DNA of 64,000 bases from Alkalicoccus daliensis (GTDB lineage Bacteria; Bacillota; Bacilli; Bacillales; Salisediminibacteriaceae), in the NCBI RefSeq assembly GCF_900103955.1, contig NZ_FNIL01000005.1, positions 1 to 64,000 of the forward strand, written 5' to 3'. Of the stretch, positions 30,063 through 41,219 are shown in pieces (positions within the stretch are counted from its first letter, which is position 1; the number at the start of each line of letters is the position of its first letter). The notes beneath the pieces were generated by a model. The model saw only the letters and a program-made list of their open reading frames with translations. It did not search any database and had not been told where the DNA came from. The translations under genes were made by a program, and so were the position numbers.

Positions 30063-31067
30063 ATGAAGTTAGGAATTCTCGATCAGGTACCGCGTCAGGA
30101 AGGCGCTTCGGAACAGGAAACAATTGCGCATACGATAGCACTTGCGCGTAAAGCGGAAAAGTGGGGATACCACCGGTACTGGTTTGCAGAGCATCACAGT
30201 TCGAATGGCCTGCTGAGCGCCGCTCCGGAATTATGGCTGTCCCGGGTGGGGGCGGAAACTTCCACGATAAAAATAGGCTCCGGGGGAGTGCTGCTTCCGC
30301 AGTACAGCCCGCTGAAGGTGGCAGAAACATTTTCGACACTTGCTTCATTTTACCCGGACCGGGTCGAACTTGGGGTAGGACGTTCTCCGGGAGGAAGCGA
30401 ACGCACGAGAGAGGCACTGACAGATGGAGGAGAAAAACGATTTGAAGAATTTCCGCGGCAGCTGGATGACCTTGCTGGATTTTTAAATGATCAGCTGCCG
30501 CGGACCCATCCTTACCGCATTATCAAAACCACTCCCCGGCATGCGCATGCCCCGCCTCTCTGGCTGCTCGGACTTTCCCCTGAAAGCGGGAGACACGCAG
30601 GTGAAAGAGGGATAGGCCTCGTGTTCGGTCATTTTATCAATCCAGATAAATGGGAGGAAACACTGGAAACTTACCGGCAGACGTTTATTCCATCAGCAGA
30701 AAGAAACGAGCCTGCAGTGATTGTCTGCGTATTTGCAGTTTGTGCAGAGACGAGGGAAGAAGCAGAAAAGCTCGCGCTGACCCAGGACTTGTGGCTGCAG
30801 GGAATTGCCCGGGGAAATACGGTCATTCCTTCTATAGAAAAGGCAGAGAAGGAAACACTTGCTCCTGGCCAGAAAGAAAAGATCGCCCAGAAAAGACGGA
30901 GAGCTGTGGTCGGGACCCCTGCGGATATTCGAAAAGCATTGGAAGACCTGCAGGAAAAATATCAGACAGCGGAATTTCTGCTTATAAATAATACGTACGG
31001 ATTTGCAGCGAGGAAGCGTTCCTTTGAGTTAATTGCAGAGGAGTTTCACCTGCAGGAACAATATTAA
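30063..31067 (+). CDS. LLM-class flavin-dependent oxidoreductase
   Basis: A 334-residue bacterial-luciferase-like monooxygenase of the MsnO8/YwcH group. The start MKLGILDQVP and the motifs RYWFAEHHSS, SGGVLLPQYSPLKVAE and LGVGRSPGG fit that subgroup, which uses reduced flavin. The substrate cannot be inferred. An AGAAGGG ribosome site precedes the ATG. Placed between ychF and rpsF, adjacent genes in many relatives, so it and the PP-loop gene look like local insertions. Confidence 0.88.
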   Translation: MKLGILDQVPRQEGASEQETIAHTIALARKAEKWGYHRYWFAEHHSSNGLLSAAPELWLSRVGAETSTIKIGSGGVLLPQYSPLKVAETFSTLASFYPDRVELGVGRSPGGSERTREALTDGGEKRFEEFPRQLDDLAGFLNDQLPRTHPYRIIKTTPRHAHAPPLWLLGLSPESGRHAGERGIGLVFGHFINPDKWEETLETYRQTFIPSAERNEPAVIVCVFAVCAETREEAEKLALTQDLWLQGIARGNTVIPSIEKAEKETLAPGQKEKIAQKRRRAVVGTPADIRKALEDLQEKYQTAEFLLINNTYGFAARKRSFELIAEEFHLQEQY

Positions 31068-31075
31068 TTCTTCTG

Positions 31076-31104
31076 TTGCTACAGATGTCTCTGTCTGTTA
31101 TAAT
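31076..31104 (+). promoter_or_regulatory. rpsF-ssb-rpsR promoter
   Basis: TTGCTA (31076-31081), 17-base spacer, TATAAT (31099-31104). The leader of about 70 nt contains a hairpin GCGAGTAA/TTACTTGC (31113-31131). S6:S18 autoregulatory leaders are known in this position; the binding motif was not verified here. Confidence 0.8.
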
Positions 31105-31183
31105 TAGAACTTGCGAGTAAAACTTACTTGCTCCTTGCTCTTTTCAAAATGAGAAGGGCCTAGACCAAAAGGAGGTGACACAC

Positions 31184-31471
31184 ATGCGCAACTACGAAAT
31201 TATGTACATCGTCCGTCCAGATATCGAGGAAGCTCAGACGAAAGAAACAGTTGAGCGTTTCAACAAGATTCTTACGGATAATGGCGCAGAGGTTACAGAG
31301 ACACAGGAAAAGGGAAAGAAGCGTCTCGCTTACGAGATTGAAGATTTCTCTGAAGGTTTTTATGTAATTCTTAAGCTGCAGGCTGAAAAGCAGGCTCTTG
31401 ATGAATTTAACCGCCTAAGCTCTATTAACGATAACATCTTGCGTTCAATGATCGTCCGCGAAGATGCTTAA
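31184..31471 (+). CDS. rpsF: 30S ribosomal protein S6
   Basis: 95 residues starting MRNYEIMYIVRPD, the family length, with the S6 pattern KKRLAYEIEDFSEGFYV. The ATG follows AAAGGAGGTG. It binds 16S rRNA as a dimer with S18, encoded two genes downstream. Confidence 0.97.
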   Translation: MRNYEIMYIVRPDIEEAQTKETVERFNKILTDNGAEVTETQEKGKKRLAYEIEDFSEGFYVILKLQAEKQALDEFNRLSSINDNILRSMIVREDA

Positions 31472-31516
31472 TAATTAAATTGATCGATCGAAACCAACAC
31501 CCAGGGAGGAATTCGG

Positions 31517-32038
31517 ATGATTAACCGCGTTGTTCTAGTGGGACGCTTAACGAAAGATCCAGAGCTGCGTTATACAGCGAATGGGATTGCGGTAGCGACA
31601 TTTACACTTGCCGTCAACCGTCCATTCTCCAACCAGCAGGGGAATCGTGAAGCTGACTTCATTAATATTGTAGTATGGAGAAAGCAGGCAGAAAACGCAG
31701 CGAACTTTTTGAAAAAAGGAAGTTTGGCAGGCGTGGATGGTCGCATCCAGACACGAAGCTTCGATAATAACGAAGGACGTCGTATTTTTATGACGGAAGT
31801 AGTCGCAGAGAGCGTTCAGTTCCTGGAACCACGTGGATCTTCCCAAGGCGGAGGTCAGCAGTATGGAAATACGCCTGACCAGCAGTCTTCCGGATCCGGA
31901 TCTGGATATGGAAGCCCGGCAGGCAGCCAAGGCAGTTCCAACCAAAGCGGAGGTTTCGGTCAAAGTTCGTCCAACGATGATCCGTTTGCCGGCGAAGGCA
32001 AACCGATTGATATCGATGATGATGATCTGCCGTTCTAA
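31517..32038 (+). CDS. ssb: Single-stranded DNA-binding protein
   Basis: 173 residues. The OB fold fills the first 105 or so ([43 protein letters not shown]). A long Gly/Ser/Gln-rich linker follows. The acidic tip is DIDDDDLPF, which recruits replication and repair partners. It sits between the two ribosomal genes, the standard arrangement. Confidence 0.98.
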   Translation: MINRVVLVGRLTKDPELRYTANGIAVATFTLAVNRPFSNQQGNREADFINIVVWRKQAENAANFLKKGSLAGVDGRIQTRSFDNNEGRRIFMTEVVAESVQFLEPRGSSQGGGQQYGNTPDQQSSGSGSGYGSPAGSQGSSNQSGGFGQSSSNDDPFAGEGKPIDIDDDDLPF

Positions 32039-32081
32039 AAGAACGTCAACTATATAAAATAAACTAAAGGAGGTTTTCTAC

Positions 32082-32309
32082 ATGGCACGTCGAGGTCGTC
32101 CAAGACGCCGTAAGGTTTGTTACTTCACAGTAAACAAAATCAAAAAGATCGACTACAAGGATACTGATCTTTTGAAAAAATTCGTATCTGAGCGTGGAAA
32201 GATTTTACCACGCCGCGTAACAGGAACGTCTGCTAAGTATCAGCGCCAGCTTACTACAGCAGTAAAGCGCGCTCGTACAATGGCACTTCTTCCATTCGTT
32301 ACAGACTGA
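32082..32309 (+). CDS. rpsR: 30S ribosomal protein S18
   Basis: 75 residues, basic, with the S18 core [36 protein letters not shown] lies before the ATG. Last gene of the operon. Confidence 0.98.
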   Translation: MARRGRPRRRKVCYFTVNKIKKIDYKDTDLLKKFVSERGKILPRRVTGTSAKYQRQLTTAVKRARTMALLPFVTD

Positions 32310-32317
32310 TAAAACTT

Positions 32318-32354
32318 ACCCTCGTTATGACCGTTCATAGCGAGGGTTTTTTCT
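32318..32354 (+). terminator. rpsR terminator
   Basis: ACCCTCG(T)TATGA paired with TTCATAGCGAGGGT, followed by six T. Confidence 0.93.
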
Positions 32355-32487
32355 ATTCCTAAATGGGAGGAAAGCACGTCCCGTCCTTTGTTTTTTTAGG
32401 TACAATCATGGTAAAATATAAGGTGATGCAATTTAACCTGAGATAAATGTCAGCTGTTGTCTCATGAAAAGAAGGTGCAGAAGATAG

Positions 32488-33429
32488 ATGGAGCAATCAT
32501 CAATTATCCGTGACGGACTGCTGGCTTCCGCCGCTTTTTTGGCGCTGGTGCTGCTGGCTTTATTTATTCCGTTTGCGGCTTTATTACTAGTGTTTTTCCT
32601 CCCTCTCCCGCTCGTAAGATTTACATATAACTACGGGTGGCTGCCTGGGAGTATTCTCGGACTAAGTATATTCTTTCTGCTTTTTTTAATATTAGGACCT
32701 TTTGCGCCGGCGATTATGCTTTTATTTGGAATCAGCGGCATTGTGATCGGAGAATTGTTCCGCCGCAATGAAAAAGCATTTGGAGTATATGCAGGAGCAG
32801 CGCTGAGTATTATCGGCGGACTCGTACTTACTTATGTAGGATTCATGGCGTTTACCGATACAGATCCGATAGTGCAGCTTCAGTCCACCCTGGAAGATTC
32901 TCTCGGGACGACAGAGGACATACTGGGCACAAATGCAGAAGAAGATACCGAAGCAATTGAACAGATGATGAATTTTATTGATAATATCAGTGTGATCGTT
33001 CCAGCGATTCTCGTATTTACTGGTGCAGCGGCTGCTTTTTTAACACAGCTTGCAGCAGCAAGATGGCTCAGAAGCAGGGGAGAAAAGATCGTAAAATTTC
33101 CGCCGCTTCGCAAATGGAGTCTGCCTAAATCGTTTATCTGGTATTATTTATTCGCATTGATTCTTTCTTTTATTAATGCGGCTGAAGGAGAAACAGGAGT
33201 GATCAATACGCTTTCCTCCAATTTAATGCCTGTACTCGGAAGCTTAATGATTCTGCAGGGAATTTCTTTTTTATTCTTTTATTTTCATCTGAAAAAACTG
33301 AGTATTATCCTGCCAATCATGATTACGTTTTCTCTGGTTGTTTTTCCCTTTATGCTTCCTATTATACGAATCTTAGGTATAATTGATTTAGGTTTTGACT
33401 TGAGAACGAGATTAAAATCGCAGAAGTAG
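32488..33429 (+). CDS. yybS: YybS family membrane protein (DUF2232)
   Basis: A 313-residue polytopic protein with about eight predicted membrane segments and a soluble acidic loop near residues 130-170. The DUF2232 family is found next to gdpP throughout Bacilli, as here (12-nt gap). Function unknown; position suggests a role with GdpP at the membrane. Confidence 0.88.
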   Translation: MEQSSIIRDGLLASAAFLALVLLALFIPFAALLLVFFLPLPLVRFTYNYGWLPGSILGLSIFFLLFLILGPFAPAIMLLFGISGIVIGELFRRNEKAFGVYAGAALSIIGGLVLTYVGFMAFTDTDPIVQLQSTLEDSLGTTEDILGTNAEEDTEAIEQMMNFIDNISVIVPAILVFTGAAAAFLTQLAAARWLRSRGEKIVKFPPLRKWSLPKSFIWYYLFALILSFINAAEGETGVINTLSSNLMPVLGSLMILQGISFLFFYFHLKKLSIILPIMITFSLVVFPFMLPIIRILGIIDLGFDLRTRLKSQK

Positions 33430-33441
33430 GAGTTGTGTAGA

Positions 33442-35412
33442 ATGCCTAAATTCCTCATGAGGCGCTGGCACGGGTATCATGTTATTATCCTGTTTGTCAT
33501 AGCGGCGCTGCTTACCGGAATTTTAACATATTTTGAATGGCGCCTTGGTACAGCTGGATTTGTGCTGCTTGGTGCTGTTGCAATTCTGGTAATCCGGGCG
33601 AGGATTCAGTTTGAAAAAGATCTAGCAGAATACATCTCGACGCTCACATACCGTATTAACAAAGCCGGGGAAAAGGCAGTGACCCGTATGCCGGTGGGGA
33701 TGGTTCTCTACAATGAAGAGAGAGAAATCCAGTGGACCAATCCTTATATGCAGAAATTACTGAACCAGGACCTGACAGGAGTATCCATGGATGCTCTTTC
33801 CGATGAGCTGATTGAATCTGTTAATGAAGAGAAACGTACGTTTTTCCTGAATATTTATACGGAAAACTATCGGGTGGTCCACGAGCCTGAAGAAAGACTG
33901 CTGTATTTTTTAAATGCCACGGAAGAGCAGGAATTCAAAGAAAAATTTCTGCGCGAAAAAACTGTGATCGGATTTATTTATCTGGATAATTATGATGAAG
34001 TTACCCAGGGACTCGAAGATCAGGTCCGCAGCAAACTGCTGACGCATGTGACGGAAGCTATTACCAGCTGGTCGAAAGAACACGATGTATTAGTGCGTCG
34101 CATCGCTTCAGACCGTTTTATTGCTGTGTTTAATGAAGGAATATTGTCTGATCTGGAAGCGAGCCGTTTTCAGCTGCTTGAGGACATTAAAGAAAACACG
34201 CAGAACGAAAAGGTCGCTTTAACGCTAAGTGTAGGTATCGGAAGCGGGGAAACGTCACTGCGGGAACTCGGAGCACTCGCTCAGTCAAGTCTCGATCTTG
34301 CCCTTGGCAGAGGGGGAGACCAGGTGGCGATTAAAGAACGCAACGGAAAAGTCCGTTTTTACGGCGGGAAATCCAATGCGATGGAGAAACGCACACGGGT
34401 AAGAGCAAGAGTAATTTCCCATGCGATCCGTGATTTTATTAAAGAAAGCGATAAAGTATATATTATGGGGCACAAAAATCCGGATATGGATTCTATTGGG
34501 GCCGCCATTGGTATTTTAAAAATTGCAGAAGCAAATGGTAAAGACGGATACATCATTCTGGACACAGGAGATATCAACCAGAGTGTACAGAAGCTTTTGA
34601 AAGAAGTGGAAGCAGAGGGAGAACTTTGGGCAAGGTTCATTTCTCCTGATGAGGCGAGAGAAGAAGTAACCAATAATACGCTGATGATCGTTGTGGATAC
34701 TCACAAGCCTAAGCTTGTACAGGAACCGAAGCTTCTTGGAAAAGTTGAGCGGACGATCGTCATTGATCACCACAGACGGGGAGAAGACTTTATTGATGAT
34801 GCCGTACTGGTGTATATGGAGCCGTATGCCTCTTCTACTGCCGAATTAGTGACGGAACTTCTGGAATATCAGCCGCGCCAGCCGCAGGTGAATACCCTCG
34901 AGGCTACGGCACTGCTTGCCGGTATTATCGTTGATACGAAAAGCTTTGCAATCCGCACCGGTTCCCGTACGTTTGATGCCGCTGCTTATCTGCGCAGCCG
35001 AGGGGCCGATACGACGCTCGTACAGAAGCTGATGAAAGAAGATCTCGATCACTACGTGAAGCGTTCGAAGCTGATTGAGCAGGCACACATTTATTCCGGC
35101 GGCATGGCGATTGCCCGGGGATACGCAGGAGAAACCTACGGCCAGGTACTGATCGCACAGGCCGCAGACACGCTTCTTTCCATGAATGATGTAATTGCTT
35201 CCTTTGTCATCTCAAAAATAGAGGACGGCCGGCTGAGCATCAGCGCCCGGTCACTCGGTGAAGTAAACGTACAGGTCATTATGGAAAAGATGAACGGCGG
35301 GGGGCATTTGACGAATGCCGCAACACAGCTGGAAAATATGACAGAAGAAGAAGCAGAAGAACTGCTGAAAGAAAAAATAGATGAATATTTCAAAGGAGGA
35401 CCATCAACATGA
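33442..35412 (+). CDS. gdpP: Cyclic-di-AMP phosphodiesterase GdpP
   Basis: A 656-residue membrane enzyme that degrades c-di-AMP and so affects osmotic and cell-wall homeostasis. Two N-terminal membrane segments (residues about 10-50) are followed by a PAS-like domain, a degenerate GGDEF-like domain, and DHH/DHHA1 domains with [23 protein letters not shown] (the DHH at 442-444), VDTKSF and [12 protein letters not shown]. The ATG at 33442 is used; an upstream TTG would add three codons. The stop overlaps the rplI start (ATGA). Confidence 0.96.
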   Translation: MPKFLMRRWHGYHVIILFVIAALLTGILTYFEWRLGTAGFVLLGAVAILVIRARIQFEKDLAEYISTLTYRINKAGEKAVTRMPVGMVLYNEEREIQWTNPYMQKLLNQDLTGVSMDALSDELIESVNEEKRTFFLNIYTENYRVVHEPEERLLYFLNATEEQEFKEKFLREKTVIGFIYLDNYDEVTQGLEDQVRSKLLTHVTEAITSWSKEHDVLVRRIASDRFIAVFNEGILSDLEASRFQLLEDIKENTQNEKVALTLSVGIGSGETSLRELGALAQSSLDLALGRGGDQVAIKERNGKVRFYGGKSNAMEKRTRVRARVISHAIRDFIKESDKVYIMGHKNPDMDSIGAAIGILKIAEANGKDGYIILDTGDINQSVQKLLKEVEAEGELWARFISPDEAREEVTNNTLMIVVDTHKPKLVQEPKLLGKVERTIVIDHHRRGEDFIDDAVLVYMEPYASSTAELVTELLEYQPRQPQVNTLEATALLAGIIVDTKSFAIRTGSRTFDAAAYLRSRGADTTLVQKLMKEDLDHYVKRSKLIEQAHIYSGGMAIARGYAGETYGQVLIAQAADTLLSMNDVIASFVISKIEDGRLSISARSLGEVNVQVIMEKMNGGGHLTNAATQLENMTEEEAEELLKEKIDEYFKGGPST

Positions 35413-35852
35413 AAGTCATCTTATTGAAAGATGTAAAGGGTAAAGGGAAAAAGGGAGAAGTAAAGGAAGTACCGGATGGCTATGCGCGAAACTATCTGCT
35501 GAAAAACAACTTGGCACTGGAAGCAAACCAGGGCAATATGAAGTCACTGGAAAAAAAGAAAGAAAGTGAAAACCGTGCTGCAGAAGAGGAACTGGAAGAA
35601 GCGAAGAAATTAAAAGAAGAGCTGGAAAACAAAACAGTAGAACTGACAGCGAAAGCAGGCGACGGCGGACGACTCTTCGGTGCAGTGACAAACAAGCAGA
35701 TTGCCGAACAGCTGAAAAAAGATAATTACAAGATTGATAAACGAAAAATTGAAATGGATGAGCCGATCCGGGCGCTTGGCTACACGAACGTGACCGCGAA
35801 GCTTCATCCGAAAGTAACAGCAACTATCAAAGTGCACGTAAAGGAAGTTTAG
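35409..35852 (+). CDS. rplI: 50S ribosomal protein L9
   Basis: 147 residues: the N-terminal RNA-binding domain ([21 protein letters not shown]), a long charged connecting helix, and a C-terminal domain. Overlaps gdpP by 4 nt. Confidence 0.97.
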   Translation: MKVILLKDVKGKGKKGEVKEVPDGYARNYLLKNNLALEANQGNMKSLEKKKESENRAAEEELEEAKKLKEELENKTVELTAKAGDGGRLFGAVTNKQIAEQLKKDNYKIDKRKIEMDEPIRALGYTNVTAKLHPKVTATIKVHVKEV

Positions 35853-35883
35853 CAGGGGAGAACCGGGAAGTGAGGAGAGTAAC

Positions 35884-37248
35884 ATGAACGAATTGTTCAC
35901 AGATCGGACACCGCCTCAGAATTTAGAAGCAGAGCAGGCAGTACTGGGTGCCATTTTTTTAGAAAGGCAGGCACTCATTACTGCCTCTGATCGTCTGATG
36001 CCGGAAGATTTTTACCGGACAGCACACAGCCGTATATTCGAAGTAATGCTCGAACTCTCCGACAAAGGAGAGCCGGTGGATCTTGTAACATTAATTGATG
36101 AGCTTCACCGTAAAAACTGGCTGGAAGAGGTCGGCGGAGTAGCGTATCTCGGAGAACTGGCCAACGCCGTACCGACTGCCGCAAACGTGCAGTATTATGC
36201 ACAGATCGTGGAAGAAAAATCACTGCTGCGCCGGCTTATCAGAGTAGCTACGAGCATTGCAACGGAAAGCTATTCCGCCGAAGATGAAGTCGATGCAATT
36301 TTAAATGATGCGGAAAAATCGATTCTGGAAGTAGCACGCAAACAGTCCACCGGAGAATTCATGGACATTAAAGACGTGCTGATCGAGGCTTTCGATAAAA
36401 TTGAACTGCTTCAGCATACAGCAGGAGAAGTTACTGGTGTACCTACCGGATTTCTGGAGCTCGATCGTATTACCGCAGGCTTTCAAAAGAACGACCTTGT
36501 CATTGTAGCGGCTCGTCCTTCTGTAGGTAAGACTGCTTTCGCGCTGAATATTTCCCAGAACGTTGCGACCAAAACAGATGAAAATGTAGCAATCTTCAGT
36601 CTGGAGATGGGGGCTGATCAGCTCGTTATGCGTATGCTCTGTGCGGAAGGAAATATTGATGCACAGAGACTTCGTACGGGAAGATTGGAAGATGATGACT
36701 GGCAGCGGCTGACAATGGCGATGGGAAGCCTGTCTAAAGCAGGTATTTTCATTGATGATACTCCCGGTATTAAAGTAAAAGAAATCCGCTCCAAATGCCG
36801 TAAATTAAAACAGGAACAGGGACTCGGCATGATCATGATCGATTACCTGCAGCTGATTCAGGGAGACGCACGCTCAAGTGAAGGAAGGCAGCAGGAAGTA
36901 TCTGAAATCTCGCGTGAGCTTAAAGGGCTTGCAAGGGAGTTGGAAGTTCCCGTTATTGCCCTGTCCCAGCTTTCCCGCGGAGTAGAATCACGTCAGGACA
37001 AGCGGCCGATGATGTCGGATATCCGGGAATCCGGAAGTATCGAGCAGGATGCCGATATTGTAGCCTTCCTCTACCGTGATGATTACTACGATCAGGAATC
37101 GGAGAAAAAGGATATTATTGAAATTATTATCGCAAAGCAGCGTAACGGACCGGTAGGAACGGTGGAGCTTGCGTTTGTAAAAGAACATAATAAATTCGTA
37201 AATCTCGAGCGACGCTTCGATGAAGGCGATATGCCGCCGGGAGCTTAA
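35884..37248 (+). CDS. dnaC: Replicative DNA helicase (DnaC in Bacillus, DnaB-type)
   Basis: A 454-residue hexameric 5'-3' helicase. The N-terminal domain starts RTPPQNLEAEQAVLGA. The RecA-like motor shows ARPSVGKTAFALN (Walker A), MIMIDYLQLIQG (Walker B) and SQLSRGVESR. Last gene of the yybS-gdpP-rplI-dnaC block; no intein or insertion. Confidence 0.97.
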   Translation: MNELFTDRTPPQNLEAEQAVLGAIFLERQALITASDRLMPEDFYRTAHSRIFEVMLELSDKGEPVDLVTLIDELHRKNWLEEVGGVAYLGELANAVPTAANVQYYAQIVEEKSLLRRLIRVATSIATESYSAEDEVDAILNDAEKSILEVARKQSTGEFMDIKDVLIEAFDKIELLQHTAGEVTGVPTGFLELDRITAGFQKNDLVIVAARPSVGKTAFALNISQNVATKTDENVAIFSLEMGADQLVMRMLCAEGNIDAQRLRTGRLEDDDWQRLTMAMGSLSKAGIFIDDTPGIKVKEIRSKCRKLKQEQGLGMIMIDYLQLIQGDARSSEGRQQEVSEISRELKGLARELEVPVIALSQLSRGVESRQDKRPMMSDIRESGSIEQDADIVAFLYRDDYYDQESEKKDIIEIIIAKQRNGPVGTVELAFVKEHNKFVNLERRFDEGDMPPGA

Positions 37249-37250
37249 AT

Positions 37251-37282
37251 TCTTCAGCTGTTACAGCTGGAGGATTTTTTTA
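37251..37282 (+). terminator. dnaC terminator
   Basis: TCTTCAGCTG pairs with CAGCTGGAGGA across a three-base loop, followed by a T-run. Confidence 0.88.
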
Positions 37283-37323
37283 TTGTCCAGGAAGTTGCAA
37301 GTTACTATTTTTGTGGATAATTT
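37282..37323 (+). repeat. DnaA-box-bearing repeat, copy 2
   Basis: TTGTCCAGGAA, then a variable stretch and ACTATTTTTGTGGATAA, matching 16619-16660 after the jag terminator. It contains a perfect DnaA box (37312-37320). Confidence 0.65.
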
Positions 37324-37354
37324 GATAATTGATAAAAGAGGAGAGGGCAGATGC

Positions 37355-37540
37355 TTATTTGCTAATAACAGATTCGAAGCTGCTAATGACAGATACACAG
37401 GGAAACTGCATTGTTAAAATCAGATTCCCTCCTTTTAGTAACAGCTACGCACACTAATAACAGAATACCCGCTGCTAAAAGCAGATAATTCGTCATCGTG
37501 TACAGATAATTGCTGCTAATGACAGAATACGAGGACCTTA
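37355..37540 (+). repeat. Degenerate tandem units around TGCTAATAACAGA
   Basis: Units resembling TGCTAATRACAGA recur at about 37362, 37379, 37450, 37468 and 37514, with further decayed copies near 37405 and 37430, at irregular 18- to 45-base steps. No palindrome within the unit and no cas gene. A similar arrangement of TGCTGTTAA units occurs at 50466-50585. Confidence 0.5.
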
Positions 37541-37639
37541 TCCATACATAAAAGTCGTACTGCATTTTTCATCGGATCTGCCGCAACTGCTTCTGCCCTT
37601 CTATCAGTGCGCAACCTTAACAAAGCTGTCCTAGGAAAA

Positions 37640-37683
37640 ATAGACGAACAATATTGAAGGAATGATTAAGAACGTTCGGTAAT
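37640..37683. promoter_or_regulatory. Inverted PurR boxes of purA
   Basis: ATAGACGAACAAT (37640-37652) and AACGTTCGGTAAT (37671-37683) are inverted PurBox-like sites around the CGAAC/GTTCG cores, separated by 18 bases, directly upstream of the purA -35. In B. subtilis PurR represses purA through such paired boxes and PRPP relieves repression. A PurR gene lies outside this window. Confidence 0.75.
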
Positions 37684-37687
37684 TGTA

Positions 37688-37716
37688 TTGACTGTGAGGT
37701 CTGTAACTGATAAAAT
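37688..37716 (+). promoter_or_regulatory. purA promoter
   Basis: TTGACT (37688-37693), 17-base spacer, TAAAAT (37711-37716). The start would be near 37723, about 50 nt before the ATG. Confidence 0.85.
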
Positions 37717-37746
37717 GGCTGTGGTTCGAATGAAGAACGAATATAG

Positions 37747-39060
<1,314 letters not shown>

Positions 39061-39078
39061 TATATTATTCAGCAGCAG

Positions 39079-39116
39079 AAGGTCTGTTCCAGCGTAACTG
39101 TTGGAACAGACCTTCT
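39079..39116 (+). terminator. purA terminator
   Basis: Perfect 13-bp stem AAGGTCTGTTCCA / TGGAACAGACCTT, followed by CTT. Confidence 0.88.
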
Positions 39117-39199
39117 TAACGGCTGCGCACTTAATTAAGGCAGGAAAAGTTCAGCTGCTGTTCTTAAAAAAAATCGCAAAAAATTTTTCTGAAAAAGTA

Positions 39200-39228
39200 T
39201 TGCGGGGATGAAAGTAAGATGGTATTAT
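39200..39228 (+). promoter_or_regulatory. tRNA cluster promoter
   Basis: TTGCGG (39200-39205), 17-base spacer, TATTAT (39223-39228), about 25 nt before the first tRNA. Confidence 0.7.
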
Positions 39229-39260
39229 TATAAATGTCGCCAAGAGAGCATTATTTTCCT

Positions 39261-39335
39261 GGCCCGTTGGTCAAGTGGTTAAGACACCGCCCTTTCACGG
39301 CGGTAACACGGGTTCGAATCCCGTACGGGTCACCA
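39261..39335 (+). tRNA. tRNA-Glu (TTC)
   Basis: 75 nt with encoded CCA. Acceptor GGCCCGT/ACGGGTC; anticodon stem CCGCC/GGCGG around CTTTCAC; T-loop GTTCGAATC. First of five tRNAs, resembling the B. subtilis cluster that follows purA. Confidence 0.97.
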
Positions 39336-39419
39336 ATTTATTCTTTGTTGACAATCGAGAAAAAGTTGTGTATAGTTAATCTTGTCGCAGTTATTCTGCA
39401 CAGCACATATTTTTATTGC

Positions 39420-39496
<77 letters not shown>

Positions 39497-39531
39497 ATTT
39501 ACATAAACCTTGGTCGTTTTCGATTATAAAT

Positions 39532-39607
39532 GGTCCCGTGGTGTAGCGGTTAACATGCCTGCCTGTCACGCAGGAGATCGCGGGTTCGATTCCCGTCGGG
39601 ACCGCCA
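39532..39607 (+). tRNA. tRNA-Asp (GTC)
   Basis: 76 nt with encoded CCA. Acceptor GGTCCCG/CGGGACC; anticodon arm CCTGC CTGTCAC GCAGG. Confidence 0.97.
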
Positions 39608-39625
39608 TTTTTTTTTGCTTATTAT

Positions 39626-39701
<76 letters not shown>

Positions 39702-39711
39702 TTGTTAGTCA

Positions 39712-39787
<76 letters not shown>

Positions 39788-39795
39788 TGATTTTT

Positions 39796-39832
39796 CTATC
39801 CCCTCAAATAATAGAGGAAGGATAGTTTTTTT
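39796..39832 (+). terminator. tRNA cluster terminator
   Basis: CTATCC(CCTC) paired with (GAGG)AAGGATAG, followed by seven T. Confidence 0.88.
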
Positions 39833-39942
39833 GTATATACAATTATATTATGATAAACGCTCACACTCCTGCCGTTTCTGCTGAATTTTAGCTGAAGCGC
39901 TTTTTTTATAAATTCATAAAGAACGATACTCGTTATGTCACT

Positions 39943-40135
39943 GAGCTGCAGTCGCAGAAGATCGACTCCGAAAGGATGAGGAACCATGCGCGAAATCAGC
40001 CAATGATCTTGAAATCACTGGAAAGAGCTCTTTGCTTTCCAGTGATTTGGCTGCGTGAAGCCATGCTCCTCTTTTAAGAAGGCAGATTCGCTGAGAGAGT
40101 TTCCTGTGGAAAATGTAGCTTCGAAAATAAAGCAT
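39943..40135 (+). repeat. Interspersed repeat family A, copy 2
   Basis: The partner of 8920-9040, in the opposite orientation. Shared blocks: GAGCTGCAGTCGCAGAAG, TCGACTCCGA, GGATGAGGAA, GCAGATTCGCTGAGAGAGTT, CTTCGAA and AAAGCAT. It carries a larger stem-loop than copy 1: perfect 14-bp arms AAATCACTGGAAAG (40012-40025) and CTTTCCAGTGATTT (40035-40048). Part of the gene-free 39833-40508. Confidence 0.75.
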
Positions 40136-40198
40136 AGAAGCTTATACTTGTGCAGAAAAAGTACTTATTTAACAGCCTGCACCTGTTTAAAGCACAGC

Positions 40199-40260
40199 TT
40201 TGAACAAATGAGTCGAAGACAAGCCCTAGGGTCAGCCATCCCTGAGAGCGCCGCAGCAAT
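40199..40260 (+). repeat. Interspersed repeat family B, copy 2
   Basis: A shorter relative of 12972-13088 (read on its minus strand): AGTCGA, ACAAGCCCT, AGCC, then GCAGCA. Where copy 1 has a 9-bp stem, this copy has CTTTGA/TCGAAG. The remainder of 40260-40508 shows no feature beyond AT-rich DNA leading to walR. Confidence 0.55.
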
Positions 40261-40508
40261 GAAAACTCTTCATTCACAAAAATTACTTTGTTTTCATACT
40301 GACAGGGGTGGAGGAATTATTCCTTCTCTTAGCTCCCCCTGGGCGTGATGCAGCACCAGAAAAGCTCGATAACTAAACAAATTCAGGAAATAGAACGAAG
40401 ATTATTTCCCAGGAAATACTGCTGGAAAGGAAGCAGTGGGAAATATCTTATTCCTGCATTTAATATGATAGAATGAAAGAAGAAATAGAGATTTACGGGA
40501 GGGTATTT

Positions 40509-41216
40509 ATGGACAAGCAAAAGATATTAGTCGTTGATGATGAAAAACCGATTGCAGATATATTAAAGTTCGGACTGGAAAAAGAGGGATTTGATGTCGT
40601 CTGTGCGCATGACGGAAACCAGGCAGTAGAACTGGTGAAGGAACACGTTCCTGCATTGATTCTGCTGGATATTATGCTGCCTTACATGGACGGAATGGAA
40701 GTATGCCGGGAAGTAAGAAAAACGTATGATATGCCGATTATCATGCTTACGGCAAAAGATTCTGAAATTGACAAAGTGCTTGGACTGGAACTCGGAGCCG
40801 ATGATTACGTCACGAAACCTTTCAGCACGAGAGAACTGGTGGCCAGAGTAAAAGCAAATCTGCGCCGCAAACAGAAAACAGAAGATCCTGATACAGAAAC
40901 AAATAATATAGAAATAGGTCCCCTGCTCGTGCAGCCGGAGGCGTACCTTGTGACGAAGCGCGGCGAGCCGATAGAACTGACGCACCGTGAATTTGAACTG
41001 GTATACTATCTTGCCCGCCATATCGGACAGGTAATGACGAGAGAGCATCTGCTTCAGGAAGTATGGGGATATGATTATTTCGGGGACGTACGGACAGTGG
41101 ATGTTACTGTGCGCCGTCTGCGTGAAAAAGTAGAGGATAACCCGAGCAATCCTTCCTGGATTGTGACAAGACGGGGCGTCGGTTATTATTTACGGCAAGC
41201 AGAGCAGGAGAGTTAA
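40509..41216 (+). CDS. walR: Two-component response regulator WalR (YycF)
   Basis: 235 residues, exactly the B. subtilis length. Receiver domain with the phosphorylated Asp54 ([11 protein letters not shown]), LTAKD and TKPF; OmpR-type winged helix with [24 protein letters not shown]. It controls cell-wall hydrolases and is essential in most Firmicutes. The ATG at 40509 has GGGAGGG six bases upstream; an in-frame start at 40473 is not supported. First gene of walRKHIJ-htrA. Confidence 0.97.
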   Translation: MDKQKILVVDDEKPIADILKFGLEKEGFDVVCAHDGNQAVELVKEHVPALILLDIMLPYMDGMEVCREVRKTYDMPIIMLTAKDSEIDKVLGLELGADDYVTKPFSTRELVARVKANLRRKQKTEDPDTETNNIEIGPLLVQPEAYLVTKRGEPIELTHREFELVYYLARHIGQVMTREHLLQEVWGYDYFGDVRTVDVTVRRLREKVEDNPSNPSWIVTRRGVGYYLRQAEQES

Positions 41217-41219
41217 TGC

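Noticed and set aside
37355-37540. Possible CRISPR array
   Set aside because: Units are short, imperfect and irregularly spaced, and there are no cas genes nearby.
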